The notes beneath the pieces are model-generated. The model had not been told where the DNA came from and made no database searches. It saw nothing but the letters and a program-made list of their open reading frames with translations. From NCBI GenBank assembly GCA_934636425.1, contig CAKUAV010000075.1, positions 1-14,974 on the forward strand: 14,974 nucleotides of DNA. Reading direction: 5' to 3'. Within the stretch, counting starts at the first letter, position 1; each line of letters begins with the position of its first letter. This DNA is from an uncultured Clostridia bacterium (GTDB taxonomy: Bacteria > Bacillota > Clostridia > Christensenellales > Aristaeellaceae). Shown piece by piece: positions 5,704 to 12,717 of the stretch. Made by a program: the position numbers and the translations under genes.

Positions 5704-7920
5704 TCATTCCGCCAGCAGCGGGGTGAGCGTCTTTTCGTACAGGCAGGCCAGGCGGTGCAGCGGGCGGGTCAGGCAGACGTAGAGCAGGCGCGCGTCCAGC
5801 TCGGAGTCCGGGAAGCGCGTTTGCGACGCATTGGCGATGATCACGCCGTCAAACTCAAAGCCCTTGACGTCGCCCGCGCGCGCGAGCAGCACGCCGCCTT
5901 CATACTCTTCGCCGTTTACGTCGAGTATGCGCGCGTTCAGCTCGGCGGGCAGCGCCTTCATGAGCGCCTTGAGCTGCGCGTCGGTGCGGTCTATGACGGC
6001 GATGGTTCTGGCGTTGTCCTTCCGCCAGGCGCGGATGAGCGCCTCGATGGCCGCAGCCTGCTCGGCGGGTCTGGAAAAGGCGATGAATTCCGGCGCGGGG
6101 CCGTGGCGCAGCACGGGTCTGACCTCGCTCTGGTTCGGCACGGGGCGCTTCAGGGCGACGCGCAGCGCCGTGTTCATGATCTCGACTGTGCTTCGATAGC
6201 TGGTCACCAGCGCGTGGGTGACCGCCTTGCCGCCCAGCAGGTCGTCGGTGAGCGCGCGCCAGTCGGTCAGCCCGCGCCAGGAGCGTATGCCCTGCATCAG
6301 ATCACCCACGACGGTCATGGGCGCGTTGTGGGTCATGCGGCGCAGCAGCAGAAACTCGGCGGGGCTGAAATCCTGCGCCTCGTCGATGACGATGTGGCGA
6401 ATGTCCATCCGCTCGAGCGGGTGCGCGCGCAGGGCGATGAGCGCGATCGGCGCGACGTCCTCCGGCTCGATGCGGCTGCCGATGCGCTCCAGCGTGTATT
6501 CGGCGGCGGCGCAGGCGGGCGAGTCGGGATCGGCTTCCGACAAGAGGTCGCTCAGAAACGCGCGGTAAAGCTCGATCGGCCTGAGCGACGGGAAGGCCTT
6601 CATCGCCTCGTCCACGCAGGGCTTTATGCGCTCGTTGGTCTCCTTCAGGCGCTGATCGCGGCTCTGATAGAGCTTGAACAGGCGCTCGCGGCGCTGCGGG
6701 CTGTCGGGCAGTGCGTGGAGCGCGTCGGCGCGGCGCTGCGTTTCGGCCTCAAGCCAGGCACAGACCTTTTTGGCCGCGTCCTTCGCGCGCTGCGTCAGCT
6801 CCCTTTTGAAGCGCTCGATGCGTACGGCGAAGGGAAACGGCTTTTCGCCCTCGACCAGAAACGCGCGCGCCTGCTCGGGCGTAAACAGCGTGAACGGCCC
6901 AAACTTCAGCGCGCTTTGCGGGGGCAGCGCCGCTTCGAACTCGTCCAGCCAGCGATCCAGACGGCGTGCAAACTCAAGCGAGCCCTTGAAGCGCATGCTG
7001 TCTATGAACGCTGCGCGCTCGTCTGGCGGCATGGCGAGCAGCCTGTCAGTCTGATCGGCGGCGTTGACGCGCGGCAGCAGCTTGCCCAGCCAGCCGGAAA
7101 CCAGCAGTGGGAAGGTGGTCTGACGCACCTTTTCAACGCCCAGATCGGGCAGCACGCCCGCGATGAAGTTGAGGAACAGCGGATTGGGCGCGAGGATCAG
7201 CACATGCTCCGGCCGCAGCGAATCCTGCAGCGTGTACAGCAGATAGGCGATGCGGTGCAGCGCGATTGTGGTCTTGCCTGAGCCGGCCACGCCCTGCACC
7301 ACCAGCGTGACGGAGGCAGGATGGCGTATGACGATGTTCTGCTCGGCCTGTATGCTGGCGACGATGTCGCGCAGCCTTTCTCCGGTGGTCGCGCCCAGCA
7401 CCGACTGCAGATACGCGTCCTTTGACACAACATCAGTGTCGAAAATGCTGACCAGTGCGCCGTTTTCTATATCAAACTGGCGCTTGAGCGTCAATTCGCC
7501 GCGCACCTCACCGTCGGGCGCGACATAGTGCATCTTTCCGACCTGGCCGGAATAGTAGAGATTGGCGATGGGCGAGCGCCAGTCTATGACCACCGGTTCG
7601 ACGCCGTCCGGCGGAAAGACGGAGTGCTTTCCTATATAATAGACCTGCCGGACGCCGCTCTCCTCGGTAAAGTTGACGCGCGTAAAATAGGGGCGCAGCC
7701 GGGCGGCGGCCATGTTGCGCACAGCCTGCTCCGAGCGGTCGAACATGATCTGCCGAACGCCCAGAAGATCCATGTTGTCGCGCTCAAAGCGGAATGTGTC
7801 CTGAAGGTTCTTCTTTGCGATGGCCAGCTCCTCGGCGCTGATAAGCTGCTGCTGAGCGACGATTTCGAGCGTTTCGTTCAGATGCGCGGTTTCCTCCCGG
7901 GCGGCGGGATGATCGATCAT
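5704..7920 (-). CDS. helD: HelD-type UvrD-family ATPase (RNA polymerase recycling factor / DNA helicase IV-like)
   Basis: A 738-residue superfamily 1 ATPase. An N-terminal helical arm (about 1-75) is followed by the HelD-specific segment YYIGKHSVFPPDG...VVIDWRSPIANLYY (94-123), Walker A GVAGSGKTT (210-218), Walker B VIDEAQD (511-517), VVGDLMQGI, SYRST (574-578) and a C-terminal KGFEFDGVII...YVCLTRPLHRL (686-724). In Bacillus subtilis and mycobacteria HelD binds RNA polymerase and uses ATP to release it from stalled or nucleic-acid-bound states; DNA helicase activity is the older family label. Length fits HelD (about 740-775). I chose the start at 7920 because GGAGG stands 7 nt before it; the ATG at 7941 lacks one. 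It is a single-gene unit with its own promoter. Confidence 0.9.
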   Translation of the reverse strand: MIDHPAAREETAHLNETLEIVAQQQLISAEELAIAKKNLQDTFRFERDNMDLLGVRQIMFDRSEQAVRNMAAARLRPYFTRVNFTEESGVRQVYYIGKHSVFPPDGVEPVVIDWRSPIANLYYSGQVGKMHYVAPDGEVRGELTLKRQFDIENGALVSIFDTDVVSKDAYLQSVLGATTGERLRDIVASIQAEQNIVIRHPASVTLVVQGVAGSGKTTIALHRIAYLLYTLQDSLRPEHVLILAPNPLFLNFIAGVLPDLGVEKVRQTTFPLLVSGWLGKLLPRVNAADQTDRLLAMPPDERAAFIDSMRFKGSLEFARRLDRWLDEFEAALPPQSALKFGPFTLFTPEQARAFLVEGEKPFPFAVRIERFKRELTQRAKDAAKKVCAWLEAETQRRADALHALPDSPQRRERLFKLYQSRDQRLKETNERIKPCVDEAMKAFPSLRPIELYRAFLSDLLSEADPDSPACAAAEYTLERIGSRIEPEDVAPIALIALRAHPLERMDIRHIVIDEAQDFSPAEFLLLRRMTHNAPMTVVGDLMQGIRSWRGLTDWRALTDDLLGGKAVTHALVTSYRSTVEIMNTALRVALKRPVPNQSEVRPVLRHGPAPEFIAFSRPAEQAAAIEALIRAWRKDNARTIAVIDRTDAQLKALMKALPAELNARILDVNGEEYEGGVLLARAGDVKGFEFDGVIIANASQTRFPDSELDARLLYVCLTRPLHRLACLYEKTLTPLLAE

Positions 7921-7968
7921 GTTCTGCCCTCCATTCTCCAAAGCGCGTTATGGAAATAAAAACACTTT

Positions 7969-7997
7969 ATTATACAACGAAAAATGAATTTGTGCAA
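7969..7997 (-). promoter_or_regulatory. Sigma-A promoter of helD
   Basis: On the minus strand, TTGCAC (7997-7992), a 17-nt spacer and TATAAT (7974-7969). The leader to the helD start is about 40 nt. Confidence 0.85.
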
Positions 7998-8026
7998 GGC
8001 ATTTTGAGGAATATTTGGCGGCGCTC

Positions 8027-8055
8027 TTGACAGGCGCGGGGGAAGCAGCTATAAT
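8027..8055 (+). promoter_or_regulatory. Sigma-A promoter P1 upstream of the nitrogenase-like cluster
   Basis: TTGACA (8027-8032), a 17-nt spacer and TATAAT (8050-8055): a perfect consensus. Start expected near 8062, giving an untranslated leader of about 400 nt before the nifH-like gene. Confidence 0.9.
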
Positions 8056-8057
8056 AA

Positions 8058-8147
8058 AGCCGTATCTGACGTTGAAACGCGCCTGAGACGAAAGATGCGG
8101 CTGCAATGAAGGAAAGTCGTGTCTTTTGACGCGGCTTTGTTTTTTTT
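8058..8147 (+). ncRNA. Attenuator-like leader unit 1 (possible cis-regulatory RNA or small RNA)
   Basis: A 10-bp stem, perfect with one G-U pair, joins 8058-8067 (AGCCGTATCT) to 8093-8102 (AGATGCGGCT). It is followed after 10 nt by an intrinsic terminator (8113-8147). Because transcription should start near 8062, the outermost base pairs may not be in the RNA. I do not recognise a known riboswitch class. The alternative is a free-standing small RNA of about 85 nt. Confidence 0.5.
8113..8147 (+). terminator. Intrinsic terminator of leader unit 1
   Basis: AAAGTCGTGTC (8113-8123) and GACGCGGCTTT (8128-8138) form an 11-bp stem with three G-U pairs or fewer and a TTTT loop, followed by G and eight T residues (8140-8147). 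It lies only about 50 nt after the expected start of P1 transcripts, well ahead of the first gene. Confidence 0.88.
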
Positions 8148-8177
8148 ATAAAAGACTGTTTCAGCGCGGAGAAAACG

Positions 8178-8186
8178 TGTTATAAA
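8178..8186 (+). promoter_or_regulatory. Possible extended -10 promoter P2
   Basis: TG-T-TATAAA at 8178-8186 with no good -35 box. It would start a second leader near 8193, just before the second copy of the shared core. Weak on its own; the parallel with P1 plus unit 1 is the main reason to list it. Confidence 0.35.
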
Positions 8187-8205
8187 TAGAGCAGAACAGC
8201 TTCTA

Positions 8206-8333
8206 CGCATCCTGACGCCGAAAGACCGCCTGTCTTGAGGGGAAAGCGCGCGAGAGACGTGATACAATGACCGCCCGGTTGGGCGTATTTTGTCGCGCCG
8301 CAGCGTCCGTCACGGGATGCCGCGGCGCTTTTT
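8206..8333 (+). ncRNA. Attenuator-like leader unit 2
   Basis: The core 8206-8232 repeats the unit-1 core 8061-8085: blocks ATC, TGACG, GAAA and CGCCTG are conserved in order and the differences between blocks are T/C changes or 1-nt indels. It forms a small AAGAC-CGCCT-GTCTT hairpin (8222-8236). GCATCC (8207-8212) can pair with GGATGC (8315-8320) inside the 3' arm of the downstream terminator, so an alternative antitermination fold is possible. Confidence 0.45.
8295..8333 (+). terminator. Intrinsic-terminator-like hairpin of leader unit 2
   Basis: GCGCCGC (8295-8301) pairs with GCGGCGC (8322-8328). An inner stem of about 6-7 bp (one bulge) closes a TCA loop, and five T residues follow (8329-8333). 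It lies about 130 nt upstream of the nifH-like start. Confidence 0.65.
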
Positions 8334-8467
8334 GAATGCGTTTCAAGGGCCGTTTCAGCGCCGCGCATGGCGTTCGTCCGCAAAGCGGGCGGCGATGCGT
8401 TTTTCCATCGAGCGCTGCGAAAGAAACGTGTTCGCTTTCAGACACGCGCTGGAGGATAAGTTTGATC

Positions 8468-9220
8468 ATGAAAAAGATTGCGATTTACGGCAAGGGCGGC
8501 ATCGGCAAATCGACCACGACGGCCAATGTCGCCGCGGCCATGGCGCAGAGCGGACTGCGCGTCGTTCAGATCGGCTGTGACCCGAAGGCCGATTCCACGC
8601 TCCTTCACGGTGCGCCCGAGAGCGAACCGGTGCTTTCGCTGCTGCGCGCGGGGCGGGATGTGCCGCTTAATGAGATCGTGCGCGCGGGGCGCGACGGCGT
8701 GTTCTGCGTCGAGTGCGGCGGGCCGATACCGGGCACGGGCTGCGCGGGGCGCGGCATTGTGACGGCGTTCGACTATCTGCGCGAGAAGGACATGGAGCGC
8801 ATCTATCGTCCGGACGTGATTCTCTACGACGTGCTGGGCGACGTGGTGTGCGGCGGTTTCGCCATGCCCATGCGCGGCGACTATGCGAAAAATGTGTTCA
8901 TCATCACATCGGGCGAGAAAATGTCGCTCTATGCGGCGGCGAACATCGCTCTGGCGCTCGATCGCTTCAAAAATCGCGGCTATGCGCGGCTGACCGGCCT
9001 GATTCAGAACAGCAGAAACGTGCCCAATGAAGAGGCGCTGGTGGCCGAGCTGGCGGCGGAAAACCGCATTCCCGTGGCGGGAATCATGCCGCGGGAGGAA
9101 TTGATCGCGCGCGCGGAGGCGCTGGGGCAGACGGTCGTGACCGCCTTTCCCGATTCGGACGCGGCGGCGCGCTATCGGGCGCTGAGCCGTGTCATGCTCG
9201 ATCTGAGCGACGATGCGTGA
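8468..9220 (+). CDS. NifH-like ATP-dependent iron-sulfur reductase (nitrogenase-like, not bona fide NifH)
   Basis: A 250-residue NifH/BchL/CfbC-family protein. It has the P-loop GKGGIGKST (8-16), GCDPKADST (36-44), TGCAGRGI with Cys92 (90-97) and DVLGDVVCGGFAMPMR with Cys128 (121-136). The two cysteines correspond to NifH Cys97 and Cys132, which hold a [4Fe-4S] cluster between the two halves of the homodimer. It should pass electrons, driven by ATP hydrolysis, to the NifD/K-like pair encoded just downstream. It is shorter than true NifH (about 275-295). VECGGPIPGTGC replaces the usual VE(A/S)GGPEPGVGC, adding a third cysteine (Cys83). Start: ATG 8468, but GGAGG (8451-8455) is 12 nt away; an in-frame TTG at 8462 is better spaced (6 nt) and would add two residues. 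Confidence 0.92.
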   Translation: MKKIAIYGKGGIGKSTTTANVAAAMAQSGLRVVQIGCDPKADSTLLHGAPESEPVLSLLRAGRDVPLNEIVRAGRDGVFCVECGGPIPGTGCAGRGIVTAFDYLREKDMERIYRPDVILYDVLGDVVCGGFAMPMRGDYAKNVFIITSGEKMSLYAAANIALALDRFKNRGYARLTGLIQNSRNVPNEEALVAELAAENRIPVAGIMPREELIARAEALGQTVVTAFPDSDAAARYRALSRVMLDLSDDA

Positions 9221-9259
9221 TCGTTTTTACCATATAATCGCAAGCGCGGGGAGGGGCCT

Positions 9260-10486
9260 GTGAGCATGAATCCGCTTAAGTTTTTTTCGCCGGCGCAGAG
9301 CAGCTGGAATCTGGCGCACATCATGCGCCTGATGCCCGAAAGCCACGCGCTGTTTGCCGCGCCCGAGGGCTGCACGCGCATCGTCATGATTTCCGCGGCG
9401 GCAAAGGGCATGACGGGGCGCTTCAGCGCTGTGGCCGTGACGAACGCCGATGTGATCGGCGGCGGCGTGGAGGAGAAGATCGAGCGCGCCGCAGAGGCGG
9501 TTATTCGGCGATATGCCCCGCGGGCGCTGTTCGTCGCCACCAGCTGCATCGCGGATTTCATCGGCGCGGATCGCTCGATTTATCTGGACGCGCTGCGGCA
9601 GGCGCATCCCGAAACGCTGATACTGGACGCGCGCATGGATCCGATCAATCGAAAGAGCGGCCTGCCGCCGATCGTGAGGATGCAGAAGCTGTTCGGCGAC
9701 GCGTTTGAGCGCGCGGGCGCGGACAGAGCGGTCAACGTGCTCGGCAGCTTTACGCCGCCCGAGGAGGGGCAGGAGCTGCTCTCTCATATGCGCGCGCACG
9801 GCTATGAGATTCGCCACATATACCGCTGCGATGCATTTGATCAGCTCAGGCGGATGGGGAGCAGCGCGCTCAATCTGGTCGTTCATCCCTCGGCGCTCCC
9901 GGCGGCACGCGATCTGCAGGCGCGTCTGGCCATGCCGTGGGTTGATCTGACGGCGATTTCTGATGAAGAATCGCTCCTTTCGGCCTACGATGCGGCCTGC
10001 CGGACGCTGAATCTGCCGCCGGTCAATGTAAAGGACGCAAAGCTGCGCTGCATGGACGCGCTGAATGCGCTCAAAGCCGCGCTGAACGGCCGGGCGCTGC
10101 GCATAGACGACGGCTACGCGCGCCGGTGCGATCTGCTGGCCGGTTTTCTGGCGAAAAACGGTCTGCCGGTGGAAACGCTCTTCGCGTCCGGCTTATCGGA
10201 CGAAGCGCGCGCCGCGCTGACAGAGCTGGGTGTTCGCGTTGAGGAGAGCGAAGCGCCCGAATGCGTTTGCGCGGCAGAGCGCTTTCACAGGCCGGACGCG
10301 GTGTGCGCGGGCGATTACGCCGCGTGGGCGTCGGGCAGCCGGCACTATGCGATCGGCCTGACGTTTTCGAGCCGGTTCGGCTTCGGCGGCTTGACGAGCG
10401 CGCTGGGCGATCTGACGGCGGCCTGCCGCGCGGAGCGGCCGATGGACGAAATGCGCCACTGTGGAACGGGGTGTTTCGGATTATGA
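9260..10486 (+). CDS. Nitrogenase-like component 1 subunit (NifD/BchN/CfbD-type fold)
   Basis: A 408-residue member of the nitrogenase component 1 / oxidoreductase family (PF00148), shorter than NifD (about 480-540). APEGC (Cys38) matches the GPVGC strand that holds NifD Cys88, VTNADVIGGG the (E)xDIVFGG strand, and ATSCIADFIGAD (Cys96) the STCPxGLIGDD segment holding Cys154. The counterpart of NifD Cys62 is absent (KFFSPAQSS at 7-15). The C-terminal RHYAIGLTFSSRFGFGG resembles the FGFxG segment of the family; the protein ends in a cysteine-rich RHCGTGCFGL. No clear match to the FeMo-cofactor ligands Cys275/His442 is seen. The GTG start at 9260 has GGAGG 5 nt upstream; ATG at 9266 is too far from it (11 nt). 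The stop overlaps the next start (ATGA). Confidence 0.85.
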   Translation: MSMNPLKFFSPAQSSWNLAHIMRLMPESHALFAAPEGCTRIVMISAAAKGMTGRFSAVAVTNADVIGGGVEEKIERAAEAVIRRYAPRALFVATSCIADFIGADRSIYLDALRQAHPETLILDARMDPINRKSGLPPIVRMQKLFGDAFERAGADRAVNVLGSFTPPEEGQELLSHMRAHGYEIRHIYRCDAFDQLRRMGSSALNLVVHPSALPAARDLQARLAMPWVDLTAISDEESLLSAYDAACRTLNLPPVNVKDAKLRCMDALNALKAALNGRALRIDDGYARRCDLLAGFLAKNGLPVETLFASGLSDEARAALTELGVRVEESEAPECVCAAERFHRPDAVCAGDYAAWASGSRHYAIGLTFSSRFGFGGLTSALGDLTAACRAERPMDEMRHCGTGCFGL

Positions 10487-11520
10487 GAGATATGCGCTTT
10501 ACTGTGCCCAATCTTACGCCCGATCTGGGGGGCGCGGCCTCGCTGCTCTATGAAATGGGCGGCATGGTGATATTCCACGACGCGGCGGGCTGCTGCGAAA
10601 ACTACGCGGCGTTCGACGAGCCGCGCCTTATGAAGCGCGCCACGATGGTCTACAGCTCGTCGCTTCTTCAGATGGACGCGGTGCTGGGCAACGACGAACC
10701 GCTCATTGCGGGCGCGTGCGAGGCGGCCAGCCGGCTGAAGCCGCGCTTTGTCGCGATACTGGGAACGCCCGTGCCGGCGGTCATCGGCATGGATCTGGAC
10801 GGAATCGCCGCCGAGATCGAAGCGCGCGCGGGGACAGCGGCGTTCGCCGTCCACACAGGCGGCTTCGAACCGTACACTGTGGGCGCGGACAGGGCGCTCT
10901 GCGCGCTGATCGATCGCTTTGCGCAGGAGACGCGCGGCGAGAAATCGGGCGTGAATCTGCTCGGCGCAACGCCGCTCGACTTGGACGATGGGCTGATCGA
11001 GCGCATGAAGCGGACGCTCGAAAGCGCGAATCTGCGCGTCAACGCGGTATTGTGCATGGGCGCGTCGCTCGAGGATGTGGAAAACGCCTCCAATGCGGCA
11101 TACAACATCGCGGTCAGCCGCGCGGGTCTGTCTGCGGCGCGCCGCCTTTACGAGCGCTTCGGAACGCCGTTCGACGCATTCGCGCCGCTGACGGAAACTC
11201 AGGCGCTGAGGCGCGGCCTGTCGGGAAATGTGGGCGCGGGGGAGCGCGCGCTGGTTGTCGGCGAGGAGATCATGGCGCGCTCGCTCAGCGATGCGCTGAA
11301 CGAAAAGGGCTATTGCGCGTCGTTTTTGTCGGACGGCGCGGCAGAGGACGACATCGCGCGCGCGGCGGAAGGCGCCGAGATCGTGATCGCCGATCCGCTG
11401 ATTCGGCCGCTGGTGTCGCGGTCGGCGACGTTTATCGAATGTCCGCACAGGGCGCTCTCGGCGCATCTGTTTGAGGATAGAGCGCCCGCGCAGGTCATTG
11501 AAAATCTGCTGGGCGAATAA
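10483..11520 (+). CDS. Nitrogenase-like component 1 subunit, NifK/NifE-type partner
   Basis: A 345-residue PF00148-like protein, unusually short for the family. After NLTPDLGGAASLLYE (10-24), which aligns with the CxPLGA entry strand of NifK/NifD but lacks its Cys, comes HDAAGCCENY (32-41) with adjacent Cys37-Cys38 at the place of the GxxGC ligand. VAILGTPVPAVIGMDLDG (90-107) aligns with the TTCxPxxIGDD segment but again has no Cys. The remainder shows alternating Rossmann-like units (NLLGATPLDLDDG, GERALVVGEEIMARSL, AEIVIADPLIRPL). It should form a heterodimer or heterotetramer with the preceding subunit. The start codon overlaps the upstream stop as ATGA and no strong ribosome binding site is present, so translation is probably coupled, which would favour equal amounts of the two subunits. 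Confidence 0.82.
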   Translation: MRDMRFTVPNLTPDLGGAASLLYEMGGMVIFHDAAGCCENYAAFDEPRLMKRATMVYSSSLLQMDAVLGNDEPLIAGACEAASRLKPRFVAILGTPVPAVIGMDLDGIAAEIEARAGTAAFAVHTGGFEPYTVGADRALCALIDRFAQETRGEKSGVNLLGATPLDLDDGLIERMKRTLESANLRVNAVLCMGASLEDVENASNAAYNIAVSRAGLSAARRLYERFGTPFDAFAPLTETQALRRGLSGNVGAGERALVVGEEIMARSLSDALNEKGYCASFLSDGAAEDDIARAAEGAEIVIADPLIRPLVSRSATFIECPHRALSAHLFEDRAPAQVIENLLGE

Positions 11521-11537
11521 AAAAGGAGGAACAGACC

Positions 11538-12635
11538 ATGAAAAAGCTCATTGGAATGCTGCTGGCGCTTATGCTGTGCGTGAGCGGCGTCATGCCCGCC
11601 ATGGCGCAGGAGGCGACGCGCACAGTCACCGACACAATCGGCAACGAGGTCACCGTGCCCGCCGAGATCAATCGCATCGCCATCATATCGACGATGCCGC
11701 TGGCTTCCGTGTTCTGCATGGTGGAGGAATCGGGCGAGAAGCTGGTCGGCCTGACGCCGGCCTCGAAGAACGCGGCGATGAACTCGTTTGTGCGCCGCAT
11801 CGCACCGGAAATCGAGAACATATCGACCGCCTTTGCCGAGGGCGAGAGCGTCAACGTCGAGGAAGTCGTCAAGCTGAATCCCGACGTGGTGTTCTACAAC
11901 ACCAACAACGCCGCGGATGTTTCTGCGGTCGAGCAGCTCACAGCGCTGGGCATTCCCTGCGTGGGCTTCAGCACCACTCTGGGCGACTGCAACACCGTGG
12001 AGACGTTCAACACCTGGGCGACGCTGATCGGCGATGTGCTGGGCAAGCAGGTGCGCGCTCAGGCGATCGTCGAGTACGGCCGCAAGGCGCAGGAAATGGT
12101 TGCCGAGCGCGTTGGCAAGCTCACCGACGAGGAAAAATCCACCGCGCTGATTCTGGCCAACTACACCCAGTCCGCCATCGTGGCCGCCGGCAGCACGTTC
12201 GGCCGCTACTGGCTCTCCGCCATAGGCGCGGACAATGTGGCGCTTGAGATCGACAAGGCCATTTCGCCGGTCTCGCTGGAGCAGATCTACGCGTGGGATC
12301 CCGACGTGATATTCCTCAACAGCTTCAGCGCATTCACCGCCGAGGACATACTCAACAGCACCGCCGTCGAGGGTCAGGACTGGAGCCAGCTGACCGCCGT
12401 CAAGAACGGACGGGTCTACAAGCTGCCGCTGGGCGTTTACTACTGGTTCCCGCCCTGCTCCGATTCGCCGCTGGCGCTTCAGTGGATGGCACAGAAGCTC
12501 TATCCCGAGCTGTTCGAGGATCTCGACATTGATCAGGAGATCCGCGATTACTACAAGAATTTCTACGGCATAGAGCTGACCGACGAGGATATGAACACGC
12601 TCTACAATCCGCCGGCCGAATCGGCGATGGGCTGA
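11538..12635 (+). CDS. ABC importer periplasmic-type binding protein, BtuF/FecB/FhuD class
   Basis: A 365-residue class III substrate-binding protein (PF01497). A signal peptide (1-23, MKKLIGMLLALMLCVSG, AMA just before Q24) precedes VTDTIGNEVTVPAEINRIAII (30-50), the usual family opening, then VEEVVKLNPDVVFYN and a C-terminal lobe with YYWFPPCSDSPLALQWMAQKLYPE. These proteins deliver ferric siderophores, haem or corrinoids to a FecCD/BtuC-type permease. Start at 11538 follows AAAGGAGG. It lies 17 bp after the NifK-like stop. Unlike most Gram-positive binding proteins there is no lipobox: the only Cys in the signal region is preceded by Leu-Met-Leu. The ligand cannot be told from sequence; the redox and hydrogenase neighbours suggest an iron or other metal compound. 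Confidence 0.9.
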   Translation: MKKLIGMLLALMLCVSGVMPAMAQEATRTVTDTIGNEVTVPAEINRIAIISTMPLASVFCMVEESGEKLVGLTPASKNAAMNSFVRRIAPEIENISTAFAEGESVNVEEVVKLNPDVVFYNTNNAADVSAVEQLTALGIPCVGFSTTLGDCNTVETFNTWATLIGDVLGKQVRAQAIVEYGRKAQEMVAERVGKLTDEEKSTALILANYTQSAIVAAGSTFGRYWLSAIGADNVALEIDKAISPVSLEQIYAWDPDVIFLNSFSAFTAEDILNSTAVEGQDWSQLTAVKNGRVYKLPLGVYYWFPPCSDSPLALQWMAQKLYPELFEDLDIDQEIRDYYKNFYGIELTDEDMNTLYNPPAESAMG

Positions 12636-12658
12636 TTGATTCGATTATGACCACAGGC

Positions 12659-12697
12659 AAGGGGGCCGTGGCCGCGCATGGCCGCCGTCCCCTTTTT
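12659..12697 (+). terminator. Intrinsic-terminator-like hairpin between binding protein and permease
   Basis: Arms 12659-12673 and 12680-12694 pair over about 14 of 15 positions (two G-U pairs, one mismatch) around GCGCAT, with the T run 12693-12697. Being inside the importer gene run, it is probably a partial terminator that keeps the binding protein in excess over the membrane parts. Confidence 0.65.
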
Positions 12698-12717
12698 GAG
12701 CAAAGGAGAGACGAGAC

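Larger units (their letters stand above)
7998..8467. other. Long regulatory intergenic region upstream of the nifH-like gene
   Basis: About 470 bp with no credible CDS. It carries a perfect promoter (8027-8055), a first attenuator-like unit (8058-8147), a weaker extended -10 site (8178-8186), a second unit (8206-8333) sharing a sequence core with the first, and about 130 nt of further leader with a Shine-Dalgarno GGAGG at 8451. Open frames crossing it are not supported by a ribosome binding site or family match. Confidence 0.75.

Noticed and set aside
8103..8130. Possible 7-codon leader peptide (MKESRVF) overlapping terminator 1
   Set aside because: There is no Shine-Dalgarno sequence and no run of identical regulatory codons, so a translation-attenuation mechanism is not supported.
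8291..8333. T-box leader upstream of the nifH-like gene
   Set aside because: GGGATGCCGCGG slightly resembles the T-box sequence, but it forms the terminator arm itself, and no specifier-loop/AG-bulge arrangement or full T-box consensus is present.
9221..9259. TATAAT at 9233-9238 as a promoter for the NifD-like gene
   Set aside because: No acceptable -35 box lies at 16-18 nt and the gap is only 39 bp; read-through from the nifH-like gene is simpler.
8468..11520. True molybdenum nitrogenase (N2 fixation)
   Set aside because: The D and K subunits are far too short, most P-cluster ligands and the FeMo-cofactor ligands are not visible, and no nifB/E/N genes are nearby.
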